DNA of 64,000 nucleotides from Pseudomonas citri (GTDB taxonomy: Bacteria; Pseudomonadota; Gammaproteobacteria; Pseudomonadales; Pseudomonadaceae). The notes beneath the pieces were generated by a model. It made no database searches and was not told the origin of the DNA. It was given only the letters and a program-made list of their open reading frames with translations. Below, piece by piece: positions 8,285 to 16,363 of the stretch (its first letter is position 1; each line of letters starts with the position of its first letter). The position numbers and the translations under genes are program-made. The stretch lies in NCBI RefSeq assembly GCF_025336485.1, contig NZ_JAODAB010000014.1, positions 1-64,000 of the forward strand, read 5' to 3'.

Positions 8285-9559
8285 TCAGTCGATCAACCGC
8301 CCCAACCCATCCAGCAACCGCTGCAACGCGCCTTGATTGGTGCGCATCACTTTCAATCCCGCCTCGGCCATGCGCTGGGCATCGCGGGGCAGCTCGAACA
8401 AGCGCTGCACCGCCAGGGCCAGGCTTTCGGCGTCCTCGACTTCCTGTAGCGCCCCGGCACTGCGCAGTTGCGCCGCGATTTCGAGGAAATTGAACAGGTG
8501 CGGCCCGCTCAGCACCGGTTTCGCCAGCGCCGCCGGCTCCAGCAGATTGTGCCCGCCGTTAGGCACCAGGCTGCCACCGACAAAAGCGCTGTCGGCCAAG
8601 GCATAGAGGAACAGCAGCTCGCCCATGGTGTCGCCAAGCAACACCGACGCCTGGGCACTGACCGGTTGTGCACGGGAACGCCGGACGGTGGCGAACCCCT
8701 CGCGCTCACACAGTTGCTGCACTGAGTCGAAACGCTCGGGATGGCGCGGCACCAGGATCAGCAACGCGTCAGGGTAACTTTCGAGCAGGCGACGGTGGGC
8801 AGCCAGTACCACTTCATCCTCGCCCTCGTGGGTACTGGCGGCGATCCACACCGGGCGCTCGGTTGCCTGCCACTGGCGGCGCAGGGCGTTGGCATCTTCG
8901 AGCAGTTGCGGGTCGATGGTCAGGTCGAACTTGATCGAGCCGGAGACCTCGACGGTGTCCGCCCGGGCGCCCAACTGGCGAAAACGCTCGGCTTCCGCTT
9001 CGGTCTGCACGGCGAACAGGCTCATTTCGGCGAGCATGGGCCGGGTGAGCTTGGGAAAACGCCCATAACCGCGCGCCGAACGCTCCGACAACCGAGCGTT
9101 GGCCAAGGCCACCGGAATGCCGCGCCGAGCACATTGGTGGATGTGGTTGGGCCACAGCTCGGTTTCCATGATCACCGCCAGGCACGGACGAACCCGGTCG
9201 AGGAAACGCTTGGCCGCGCAAGGCAAGTCATAAGGCAGATAGCAATGCTGGACGCGCGGCTCGCTGGCGAACAACGCCTGGATCCGCTCCGAGCCGGTGG
9301 GGGTCATGCAGGTGACGGTGATCGGCAGCTGTGGATAACGTTGCAACAGGGCGCGGATCATCGGTGCGGCGGCGATGCTCTCGCCCACCGACACCGAATG
9401 GACCCAGATGCCCCCCGGGACCATGACCGGCAGCCCCCAGGAAAAACGCTCGCCGATGCGCCGGGCATAAGCCGGCGCCTTGCGGGCCCGCAGCCACAGC
9501 CGAATCGCTACCAGTGGCAGCCCCAGGTAAAACAATGCGCTATAGAGAGTTCTGTTCAT
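8285..9559 (-). CDS. waaA: 3-deoxy-D-manno-octulosonic acid (Kdo) transferase WaaA
   Basis: Glycosyltransferase of family GT30, 424 residues, that transfers Kdo residues from CMP-Kdo to the lipid IVA precursor at the inner face of the cytoplasmic membrane. The N-terminus (about residues 5-25) is a hydrophobic anchor. Family features include H-S-V-S-V-G-E near residue 55, the M-E-T-E-L-W-P-N motif, and the C-terminal G-G-S-L-V-P-N-G-G-H-N-L-L-E-P segment. I chose the ATG at 9559; the longer in-frame reading to 9748 enters the LysR gene. It is downstream of the LysR gene on the same strand with 22 bases between them. Confidence 0.95.
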   Translation of the reverse strand: MNRTLYSALFYLGLPLVAIRLWLRARKAPAYARRIGERFSWGLPVMVPGGIWVHSVSVGESIAAAPMIRALLQRYPQLPITVTCMTPTGSERIQALFASEPRVQHCYLPYDLPCAAKRFLDRVRPCLAVIMETELWPNHIHQCARRGIPVALANARLSERSARGYGRFPKLTRPMLAEMSLFAVQTEAEAERFRQLGARADTVEVSGSIKFDLTIDPQLLEDANALRRQWQATERPVWIAASTHEGEDEVVLAAHRRLLESYPDALLILVPRHPERFDSVQQLCEREGFATVRRSRAQPVSAQASVLLGDTMGELLFLYALADSAFVGGSLVPNGGHNLLEPAALAKPVLSGPHLFNFLEIAAQLRSAGALQEVEDAESLALAVQRLFELPRDAQRMAEAGLKVMRTNQGALQRLLDGLGRLID

Positions 9560-9581
9560 GGCGGCGGAGTTTATCGGGTTT

Positions 9582-10472
9582 TCAGCCGATCGCCTGCAAC
9601 TGCACGGCAAAACGTTCCGCCAGCCAGCGCGCCGCCGGCCCCAGGGGTTCGTCGCGGCGCCAGACCAGCTCCACCACCAGGGCCGGCGGGGTCCATTCGC
9701 TGTTGAGCTCGACCATGTCGCCCAGGTACGCCGGGTACTGCACGACATGTCGCGGCAGCCAGGCCCACCCCAGGCCGCTTCTCAGCCATTCGGCCAGGAC
9801 GTAGAAACTGTCGGCCCGCCAGACCTGCGGGCTGGCCTGCTCACTGCCGGGGTACAGGCTGGATTGAGTGGCCATCAACAATTGCCGGTGCCGGGCCATT
9901 TCCCGGCAGGACACATAATCAAGGGAGGCCAACGGATGCCCCTTGCTGCACACCGTGACCATCTCGACGCTGCCCAGGACCCGGCGCTCCAGCGCTTCGG
10001 GGATCTGGTCGTGATAGAACAACAAGCCGAGGTCGGCGCGCCGCTCCACCAGTTTGCGCGCCACGTCGCCCTGGGCGGCACTGGCCAGTTGCACCTCAAG
10101 GGTCGGGAATTGCCGGGCCAACGCCGCCAGGCTGTCGATCACCGGTTGGTAGGGCATGGCCTCGTCCTGGGCCAGGCGCAGCGACGCTTCCTGGCCACGC
10201 ATCAGCGCCAGGGCCCGGCCGTTGAGGCGTTCACACTGGCGCAGCAGCTCCCGCGCCTCTTCCAACAAGGCCTGGCCCGCCTCGGTCAACCGGGGCTGAC
10301 GGCCACTGCTGCGCTCGAACAGACTTACCCCCAGGTCGGCTTCCAACAAGGCGATCGCGCTGCTGATGGCCGACTGGGCTTTGCGCTCATCCCGGGCCAC
10401 GGCGGAAAACGAGCGTTTTTCGACCACACTGACAAACAGCCGTACTTGCTCCAGGTTCCATTGAACACTCAT
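9582..10472 (-). CDS. LysR-type transcriptional regulator
   Basis: LysR-family regulator of 296 residues. Residues about 5-64 form the winged helix-turn-helix, with the typical L-F-x-x-V-x-E-x-x-S-F-S-A-V-A start and S-A-I-S-x-x-I-A-L-L-E recognition helix. The remainder is the periplasmic-binding-like effector domain. It is transcribed away from the EmrE-type exporter gene, with 104 bases between start codons, so it probably controls that gene and itself. This pair matches P. aeruginosa PA4989-PA4990 by position. The effector is unknown. Two dyad sequences in the shared promoter region are listed separately. Confidence 0.9.
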   Translation of the reverse strand: MSVQWNLEQVRLFVSVVEKRSFSAVARDERKAQSAISSAIALLEADLGVSLFERSSGRQPRLTEAGQALLEEARELLRQCERLNGRALALMRGQEASLRLAQDEAMPYQPVIDSLAALARQFPTLEVQLASAAQGDVARKLVERRADLGLLFYHDQIPEALERRVLGSVEMVTVCSKGHPLASLDYVSCREMARHRQLLMATQSSLYPGSEQASPQVWRADSFYVLAEWLRSGLGWAWLPRHVVQYPAYLGDMVELNSEWTPPALVVELVWRRDEPLGPAARWLAERFAVQLQAIG

Positions 10473-10482
10473 GGCTCAACCC

Positions 10483-10513
10483 ATCTCTTAAACAGATAGG
10501 TAATGACTTTACC
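10483..10513. promoter_or_regulatory. Candidate LysR binding dyads
   Basis: Two inverted repeats lie between the LysR gene and the exporter gene: ATCT-N7-AGAT at 10483-10497, which contains a T-N11-A core, and a perfect GGTAA-N5-TTACC at 10499-10513. Either could be the LysR operator. They begin only 11 bases upstream of the LysR start codon, which would suit autoregulation. Confidence 0.45.
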
Positions 10514-10576
10514 GCATTTAGCCTCCGCCTAAAAATAGCGCCATCGAAAGACGCAACCGTCAAAAAGGAGTTGCCC

Positions 10577-10909
10577 ATGAACGCTTACTACTACCTTGTC
10601 ATCGCCATCTGCGCCGAAGTGATCGGCACCGTCTCGATGAAAGCGATCAAGGGCTTGAGCACGCCGTTGCCGCTGCTGCTGGTGATCGTCGGCTACGGCA
10701 TCGCCTTCTGGATGCTGACCCTTGTGGTGCGTACCGTCCCGGTGGGTGTGGCCTACGCGGTCTGGGCCGGGATGGGGATCGTCATGGTCAGCGTGGCGGC
10801 GCTGTTCATCTATGGGCAGAAGCTGGACACCCCGGCGATGCTGGGGATGGCGTTGATTGTGTTGGGGGTGGTGGTGATCCAGTTGTTTTCCAAGACCGCA
10901 GGACACTAA
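10577..10909 (+). CDS. emrE: EmrE-type small multidrug resistance exporter
   Basis: Four-helix proton-coupled exporter of 110 residues, exactly the length of E. coli EmrE. It should expel lipophilic cations such as quaternary ammonium compounds and dyes as an antiparallel dimer in the inner membrane. The essential E14 in helix 1 is present, together with Y40, Y60, W63 and G67 of the binding chamber. The ATG at 10577 has AAGGAG six bases upstream; a TTG two codons earlier is not needed. It is divergent from a LysR gene, which is the likely regulator. The match to the EmrE rather than the SugE/Gdx subgroup is by sequence pattern. Confidence 0.93.
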   Translation: MNAYYYLVIAICAEVIGTVSMKAIKGLSTPLPLLLVIVGYGIAFWMLTLVVRTVPVGVAYAVWAGMGIVMVSVAALFIYGQKLDTPAMLGMALIVLGVVVIQLFSKTAGH

Positions 10910-10955
10910 AAACGCGGATTGACGGGCTGGAACACACAGAAATAGGCCAAGGGAT

Positions 10956-11043
10956 CTGTGGGAGCAAGGTTTGCCCGCGATGAAGACAACGCGATCTCTC
11001 GGGAACCGAGGCGCCTGTATCGCGAGCAAGCTTTGCTCCCACG
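10956..11043. repeat. REPIN (paired REP sequences)
   Basis: Two REP units in opposite orientation: CTGTGGGAGCAAGGTTTGCC near 10956-10975 and CGAGCAAGCTTTGCTCCCACG near 11021-11042. Together they form a doublet of the REPIN type. They occupy most of the gap between emrE and the FAD oxidoreductase gene. Confidence 0.8.
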
Positions 11044-11114
11044 GATTCAGCAGAGAAAACTCAATTCGTCGAGTCTGTATACTGCGCCCTCGTCTTGAAC
11101 TCTGAGGTCGCTGC

Positions 11115-12290
11115 ATGCCATCCGTTATTTCCACCGACGTTCTGATTGTCGGCGCCGGAGTCGCTGGTCTCTGGCTGAATGCGCGCCTGCGTCGACTCGG
11201 TTTTTCCACTGTGCTGGTGGAAAGCGCCAGCCTCGGCGGCGGACAAAGCGTCAAATCCCAAGGCATCATCCACGGTGGCGCCAAGTACGCCCTGCATGGC
11301 GCCCTCACCGGCGCCTCGGAAGCCATCGCCGACATGCCGCGGCGCTGGCGCGAGGCCTTGAAGGGCGACGGCGAGCTGGACCTGTCCGGGGTGCGCATGC
11401 TCTCCGACGCCCATTACCTCTGGTCCCCCGGCACTCTTGCCGGCAACCTCACCAGTTTCTTTGCCAGCAAGGCCGTGCGCGGCCGCGTCGACCAGGTCAA
11501 AGGCAGCGAATTGCCACCGGCGCTGCAAGACAAGCGCTTCAAGGGCAAGGTCTATCGCCTGGCCGAGCTGGTGGTAGACGTCCCCAGCCTGATCGCACGC
11601 CTGGCGGAACTGGCCGGCGACAGCCTGCTGGCCGGGCAACACATCGAACCGCTGCGCGAAGGTGACACGCTGACCGGGCTGAAGGTCGACGGCCGCGAAA
11701 TTCGCGCCCAGCGCATTGTCCTCAGCGCTGGCGGTGGCACCGCCGAGTTGCTCAAAGCCTTGGACTTGGACAAACCGGCCATGCAGACCCGGCCGTTGCA
11801 CATGGTCCTGGCCAAGGGGCCGAGCCTCAGACCTCTTTACGCCCATTGCCTGGGCGGCGGACCAAAGCCACGTGTCACCGTGACCACCCACCCGGCCGCC
11901 GATGGCCAATGGGTCTGGTACCTGGGCGGCGACCTCGCCGAAGGAGATGCCGTCGCCCGCGAACCCGCTGCGCAGATCGCCGTCGCCCAGAAAGAACTTG
12001 GCCAATTGCTGCCCTGGATTGATCTCAGCACCGTCCAATGGGCCACGCTGCGGGTCGACCGCGCCGAACCGCTGCAATCGGGCCTGACCCGCCCGGACAA
12101 CGCCTTCCTCGCCGAACAGGATCGTCTGCTGGTGGGCTGGCCGACCAAACTGGCCCTGGCCCCGGATTTCGCTGATCGGGTGATCAGCGTGCTGCAACGC
12201 CATGGCATCCGGCCTAGTCACCCGACGCCACTGCCAGACTTGCCGAAACCGCCCATGGGCGTCCCCGCCTGGGAGCAACTGCTGCCATGA
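11115..12290 (+). CDS. FAD-dependent oxidoreductase (DAO family)
   Basis: A 391-residue protein of the D-amino-acid-oxidase-like FAD fold. The dinucleotide-binding motif V-G-A-G-V-A-G-L lies near residues 12-19, followed by the E of the first beta-alpha-beta unit. A second FAD contact, L-S-A-G-G-G, lies near residue 200. The substrate cannot be told from the sequence; it corresponds by position to P. aeruginosa PA4991. GAGGT precedes the ATG. It overlaps the following aldo/keto reductase gene as ATGA, so the two are very likely one operon and may act on the same metabolite. Confidence 0.85.
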   Translation: MPSVISTDVLIVGAGVAGLWLNARLRRLGFSTVLVESASLGGGQSVKSQGIIHGGAKYALHGALTGASEAIADMPRRWREALKGDGELDLSGVRMLSDAHYLWSPGTLAGNLTSFFASKAVRGRVDQVKGSELPPALQDKRFKGKVYRLAELVVDVPSLIARLAELAGDSLLAGQHIEPLREGDTLTGLKVDGREIRAQRIVLSAGGGTAELLKALDLDKPAMQTRPLHMVLAKGPSLRPLYAHCLGGGPKPRVTVTTHPAADGQWVWYLGGDLAEGDAVAREPAAQIAVAQKELGQLLPWIDLSTVQWATLRVDRAEPLQSGLTRPDNAFLAEQDRLLVGWPTKLALAPDFADRVISVLQRHGIRPSHPTPLPDLPKPPMGVPAWEQLLP

Positions 12291-13099
12291 GCCAAGCGAC
12301 CCTGCACGACTTCCACCGCCCGCTGGGCCATAACGGTCCGCGGGTCTCCCCGCTGGGCCTGGGCACCGTCAAGCTGGGTCGCGACCAGGGCGTCAAATAC
12401 CCCAGCGGTTTCCAGATTCCCGATGACGACGAAGCACGCCGGCTGCTCAAACTGGCCCGCGACCTGGGCATCAACCTGATCGACACCGCGCCGGCCTACG
12501 GTCGCAGCGAAGAACGCCTGGGCCCGCTGCTGCGCGGCCAACGCCAGGACTGGGTGATTGTCAGCAAGGTCGGCGAAGAATTCAGCGACGGCCAGTCCCG
12601 TCACGACTTCAGCGCCGCCCATACCCGGTTTTCCGTGGAACGCAGCCTCAAGCGCCTGGAAACGGACTACATCGACCTGGTGCTGGTGCATTCTGACGGC
12701 AACGACCTGGCGATTCTCAACGACAGCGAGGTCTACCCGACCCTGGCGGCGCTCAAGCGCGAGGGCAAGATCGGCGGCTTCGGCTTCTCCGGAAAAACCG
12801 TCGACGGTGGCTTGAAAGCCCTGGAGCAAGGCGATTGCGCGATGGTCACCTACAATCTGAACGAGCAAAACGAGAAGGCTGTCATTGACTACGCAAACGC
12901 GCACGGCAAGGCGATCCTGGTGAAGAAAGCCCTGGCCAGCGGCCACGTCTGCCTGAACCCTGGGACAGACCCGGTTCGTGCCAGCTTCGAACTGTTGTTT
13001 GAGCATCCTGGGGTTGCCAGTGCTATTGTCGGCACGATCAATCCGCTGCACCTCGCCCATAACGTCGCGACCTTAGCCCAGGTCCTACGTAAAAACTGA
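12287..13099 (+). CDS. Aldo/keto reductase
   Basis: NAD(P)H-dependent oxidoreductase of 270 residues with the aldo/keto reductase barrel. The catalytic tetrad can be read as D66, Y71, K94 and H135, in the contexts N-L-I-D-T-A-P-A-Y, I-V-S-K-V-G and L-V-L-V-H-S. The C-terminal S-A-I-V-G-T-I-N-P segment is typical of the cofactor site. Its ATG overlaps the stop of the FAD oxidoreductase gene (ATGA), which indicates translational coupling. The substrate is unknown; a two-step oxidation/reduction with its partner is an inference. Confidence 0.9.
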   Translation: MSQATLHDFHRPLGHNGPRVSPLGLGTVKLGRDQGVKYPSGFQIPDDDEARRLLKLARDLGINLIDTAPAYGRSEERLGPLLRGQRQDWVIVSKVGEEFSDGQSRHDFSAAHTRFSVERSLKRLETDYIDLVLVHSDGNDLAILNDSEVYPTLAALKREGKIGGFGFSGKTVDGGLKALEQGDCAMVTYNLNEQNEKAVIDYANAHGKAILVKKALASGHVCLNPGTDPVRASFELLFEHPGVASAIVGTINPLHLAHNVATLAQVLRKN

Positions 13100-13132
13100 C
13101 GCCGCACTACGCGGCATTAAGCAGGAGCCGAC

Positions 13133-14098
13133 ATGCCGCGTACGCTCATCAGGAAGAACCCCAGCAACTTCAAGACCCTGCCCCTGTTCGTCGAAGCGAC
13201 ACCCGAAGGCCTGACTTACCAGAGCGTCGGGATGCCGCTGAACTTCGCCCAGACCCTGCAACGCCGTCGCCCCGTGACGGTGGCCGACGCCGAGCGTTTT
13301 TCCCTGGAACTGGCCAACCTCGGCGTTTCAGTGCGCCTGACCCTGCATTGGCAGAACCGTGACTATTGGGTATTGGTCCGCCAACGCCGGCAGGACCGCG
13401 GCGATGTGGTGCTCAAATTGATTTCCGGCTACGTGCCGGCCCACGAACTGAATTTGCCGCTGCTCACCGCCATCAGTGAGATCGCCGAAGAATGCCTGCT
13501 GGAAACCCCTGAAGGCTGGCTCGGCGGACGTTTCAACGACACCTGGCTGCCCGCGCCCTACGCCAGTGCCCTGCACTATCGCGAAGCCCTGCCGTTTCGC
13601 CTGACACCGCTGTCCGGCTCCGCGCGCCCGGTACGCTGCGCCAACCTGCAACTGATCGAGCGGCCGCGGGCCTACGTCCATCTGCCGACGGCATCGCTGC
13701 AATTGATCTACGACCTGCGCCTGGATGTGCCCAGGGAGGCCAAGTCCTTGAGCCTGTTCCACGTCGATGAACGCCTTGAAGGCGATCAACTGGTGGCACG
13801 CCTGGACCGCAAGCGCCCCGACCTGTATCTGATGCCGCTGCAGGACGGGCAGCCGTTGCCCGAGCTGTATACCTTGAAAAAGGATCAGTTGTACCCGGCC
13901 GCTACCCGTGGGCTGTACCTGGCTGAGAGTTTCGCCCGGCAGGACGGCTGGCTGGTGCGAGACGAGCGGATTCGCTGGAAGGACTGGTTGCGCCAGCAAG
14001 GACTGACGCCACCGGACAAGGAATCGGGCCTGACCCTACTCAAGGGCAAGGCCCGGCAGTTGTTCAAGAAGATCGTGCCGCGCAACGTGGCTCGTTAA
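13133..14098 (+). CDS. Conserved protein of unknown function
   Basis: A 321-residue soluble protein. I recall relatives in Pseudomonas carrying the label 'metal ABC transporter ATPase', but I see no Walker A (G-x4-GK-S/T), no ABC signature and no membrane segments, so that name is not supported here. Residues around 99-123 (G-Y-V-P-A-H-E then S-E-I-A-E-E-C-L-L) resemble a Nudix box with a two-residue insertion and no key Arg, so a degenerate Nudix fold is possible. GCAGGAG precedes the ATG. It follows the aldo/keto reductase gene by 33 bases and may belong to that operon. Function unknown. Confidence 0.75.
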   Translation: MPRTLIRKNPSNFKTLPLFVEATPEGLTYQSVGMPLNFAQTLQRRRPVTVADAERFSLELANLGVSVRLTLHWQNRDYWVLVRQRRQDRGDVVLKLISGYVPAHELNLPLLTAISEIAEECLLETPEGWLGGRFNDTWLPAPYASALHYREALPFRLTPLSGSARPVRCANLQLIERPRAYVHLPTASLQLIYDLRLDVPREAKSLSLFHVDERLEGDQLVARLDRKRPDLYLMPLQDGQPLPELYTLKKDQLYPAATRGLYLAESFARQDGWLVRDERIRWKDWLRQQGLTPPDKESGLTLLKGKARQLFKKIVPRNVAR

Positions 14099-14113
14099 GA
14101 AGTCGGGGCCAAC

Positions 14114-14159
14114 CTGTGGCGAGGGGATTTATCCCCGCTGGGGAGCGAAGCTCCCCCCA
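14114..14159. repeat. REP-like repeats
   Basis: CTGTGGCGAGGGGATTTATCCCC followed by a second small palindrome, GGGGAGCGAAGCTCCCC. This is the GTGGCGAGGG class of REP. It lies between the convergent ends of the unknown-function gene and hldE. Confidence 0.75.
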
Positions 14160-14183
14160 TTCAAAACTATCTGATACACCGGC

Positions 14184-15605
14184 TCAGTTACTGCGGATCT
14201 TTTCCACAATCGCCGTCGTCGAGCTGTTTTCCACCAGCCCCAAGACCTTCACGGTGCCGCCGTAAGCCGTGACGATGTCCGCACCTACGACCTGGTCGAT
14301 CCCGTAGTCGCCGCCCTTGACCAGCACATCCGGCTTGACCTGGCGCAGCAGGTTTTCCGGCGTGCCTTCACTGAAGCTGATCACCCAGTCCACGGCACCA
14401 AGGCCGGCCAGAACCGCCATGCGCCGGTCGACACTGTTGATCGGGCGCCCCGGCCCCTTGAGCCGGCTCACGGAGGCATCGTCGTTGATCGCGACGATCA
14501 GGCGGTCGCCTTGGGCCCTGGCCTGTTCGAGGTAGGTCACGTGACCGGCGTGGAGGATGTCGAAGCAGCCATTGGTGAAGACGATTCTTTCGTTGTGGGC
14601 ACGGGCGTCATCCACCGCCAGCAGCAATTGCTCAAGGCCCAGCACGCCGCGCTCGGAACCCTCTTCACGCTGGATCGCACGCCGCAGCTCAGGGGCGCTG
14701 ATGGCCGCCGTACCGAGCTTGCCGACAACGATGCCCGCCGCCAGGTTCGCCAGGGCCACCGCGTGGGGCAGTTCCTCTCCGGCCGCGATGGCCGCCGCCA
14801 AGGTGGAAATTACCGTGTCGCCGGCACCCGTCACGTCGAACACTTCACGGGCACGGGCCGGCAAGTGGAGCGCCGGATGATCGGGACGCAACAGGGTCAT
14901 GCCATGCTCGCCACGGGTGACCAGCAACGCACCGAGATCGAGGTCGTGCATCAGCTTGGCGCCTTTGCTCACCAGTTCGTGCTCATCGTGGCAACCGCCG
15001 ACAATGGCTTCGAACTCGCTGAGGTTCGGTGTGATCAGGCTGGCGCCACGGTAGATGGAGAAATCCTTGCCCTTGGGATCGGCCAGCACCGGAATGCCAC
15101 GGGAACGGGCGGCCTGGATCAGCGCCTGGTGATTCTTCAACGCGCCTTTGCCGTAGTCCGACAACACCAGGACCTTGATGCCTTCGAGCAGTTGATCGAC
15201 TTCGGCGCCGAGGGCCAGTGGATCGGTGGCGAACGGTTCCTCGAAGTCGATCCGCAAGAGTTGCTGGTGACGGCTCATGACCCGCAGCTTGACGATGGTC
15301 GGCTGGTGCGCGATGCGCTGGAACATCGCCCGTACGCCCGCGCCCTCGAGGCTGTTGGCCAGGCTGTTGGCGGCTTCATCGTCACCGGTCACGCCCACCA
15401 GGGAGGCCGGCGCACCGAGGGCGGCGATGTTCAAGGCAACGTTGGCGGCACCACCGGGGCGATCCTCGATCTGCTCGACCTTGACCACCGGAACCGGCGC
15501 CTCAGGGGAGATCCGTGACGTACCGCCATGCCAGTAGCGGTCGAGCATGACATCGCCGACCACCAATACAGGGGCTTGATCGAATCGTGGCATGGACAAC
15601 TTCAT
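14184..15605 (-). CDS. hldE: Bifunctional heptose-7-phosphate kinase / heptose-1-phosphate adenylyltransferase HldE
   Basis: A 473-residue two-domain enzyme that makes the ADP-heptose precursor of the LPS inner core. Residues 1 to about 320 are a ribokinase-family kinase with the D-V-T-G-A-G-D-T catalytic motif. About residues 345-473 are a nucleotidyltransferase with T-N-G-C-F-D-I-L-H-A-G-H. It phosphorylates D-glycero-D-manno-heptose 7-phosphate at C1 and later adenylylates the 1-phosphate; WaaC and WaaF, encoded downstream in this window, use the product. The ATG at 15605 is chosen over one at 15623. It is the last gene of the minus-strand group that starts with the sulfotransferase, separated from cysC by a large hairpin. 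Confidence 0.96.
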   Translation of the reverse strand: MKLSMPRFDQAPVLVVGDVMLDRYWHGGTSRISPEAPVPVVKVEQIEDRPGGAANVALNIAALGAPASLVGVTGDDEAANSLANSLEGAGVRAMFQRIAHQPTIVKLRVMSRHQQLLRIDFEEPFATDPLALGAEVDQLLEGIKVLVLSDYGKGALKNHQALIQAARSRGIPVLADPKGKDFSIYRGASLITPNLSEFEAIVGGCHDEHELVSKGAKLMHDLDLGALLVTRGEHGMTLLRPDHPALHLPARAREVFDVTGAGDTVISTLAAAIAAGEELPHAVALANLAAGIVVGKLGTAAISAPELRRAIQREEGSERGVLGLEQLLLAVDDARAHNERIVFTNGCFDILHAGHVTYLEQARAQGDRLIVAINDDASVSRLKGPGRPINSVDRRMAVLAGLGAVDWVISFSEGTPENLLRQVKPDVLVKGGDYGIDQVVGADIVTAYGGTVKVLGLVENSSTTAIVEKIRSN

Positions 15606-15687
15606 GGAGCATCCCAAATACAAAATGAACAGGGGCGCGATATTAGCACAGGGTTAGCGCAGGCTTGACCATGGTGGCAACACGACA

Positions 15688-15743
15688 CCCAGTGGCCTGC
15701 GTGGCTGATTCGTGCATTCGAATCAACCCCACAGGCCACTGGG
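15688..15743. repeat. Long nested inverted repeat between cysC and hldE
   Basis: An outer perfect 12-bp stem (CCCAGTGGCCTG and CAGGCCACTGGG) encloses an inner 7-bp stem (TGATTCG and CGAATCA) with a six-base loop. The 56-nt unit starts 11 bases after the cysC stop. There is no T-tract on either side, so it is not a classic intrinsic terminator. It may set the level of hldE relative to cysC, or protect an mRNA end. Confidence 0.7.
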
Positions 15744-15754
15744 CGAGCGATTGT

Positions 15755-16363
15755 TCAGATTTGCAGCAACGCCGATAGCCGCGCGCAGGCCAGGGCCAGT
15801 TCCACCTCGCTGGTATCGATCTCGCAGTCCGGTGCGAGCGGCGCCTCGTAGGGGCTGTCGAGCCCGGTGAAGTTCTTGATCCGCCCGGCGCGGGCTTCGC
15901 GGTACAGGCCCTTGGGGTCGCGCTGGGCACACACGTCGAAGGAGGTACTCACATACACTTCCACGAAACTGCCCTCGGGGAACAATTGCCGGGCCGCATC
16001 CCGGTCGGCACGAAAAGGAGAAATGGCCGCGACGATGACGATCAGGCCGGCGTCGACCATCAACCGCGCCACCTCGGCAATACGTCGGATATTTTCCTTG
16101 CGCGCCTCGGCGTCCATGCCCAGCCCCCGGCACAATCCCTGGCGCACGTTGTCGCCATCGAGCAGGGCGGTATGCAAGCCCTGTTGGTGAAGTTGCACTT
16201 CCAAGGCATTGGCCAGCGTCGACTTGCCAGCCCCCGACAGCCCGGTCAGCCAGATGCAGCGTGGCCGCTGATGCTTGATGGCGGCCCGGTCACGTGGCGT
16301 AAGTGCCAGGGCGCCAGGGTGGTTCTGCAAGGGTTGCAGCGATACCTTCGACGTCTCATTCAT
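15755..16363 (-). CDS. cysC: Adenylyl-sulfate (APS) kinase
   Basis: Stand-alone APS kinase of 202 residues that phosphorylates adenosine 5'-phosphosulfate to PAPS, the sulfate donor. The Walker A motif G-L-S-G-A-G-K-S is at 41-48. Further family motifs are D-G-D-N-V-R at 69-74, the S-P-F-R-A-D-R segment, K-G-L-Y at 151-154 and F-T-G-L-D-S-P-Y-E-A-P at 165-175. I chose the ATG at 16363; one at 16384 would add seven residues. The start overlaps the end of the sulfotransferase gene by eight bases. In pseudomonads the cysteine pathway commonly uses a CysNC fusion, so a separate kinase next to a sulfotransferase suggests dedicated PAPS supply. Confidence 0.93.
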   Translation of the reverse strand: MNETSKVSLQPLQNHPGALALTPRDRAAIKHQRPRCIWLTGLSGAGKSTLANALEVQLHQQGLHTALLDGDNVRQGLCRGLGMDAEARKENIRRIAEVARLMVDAGLIVIVAAISPFRADRDAARQLFPEGSFVEVYVSTSFDVCAQRDPKGLYREARAGRIKNFTGLDSPYEAPLAPDCEIDTSEVELALACARLSALLQI

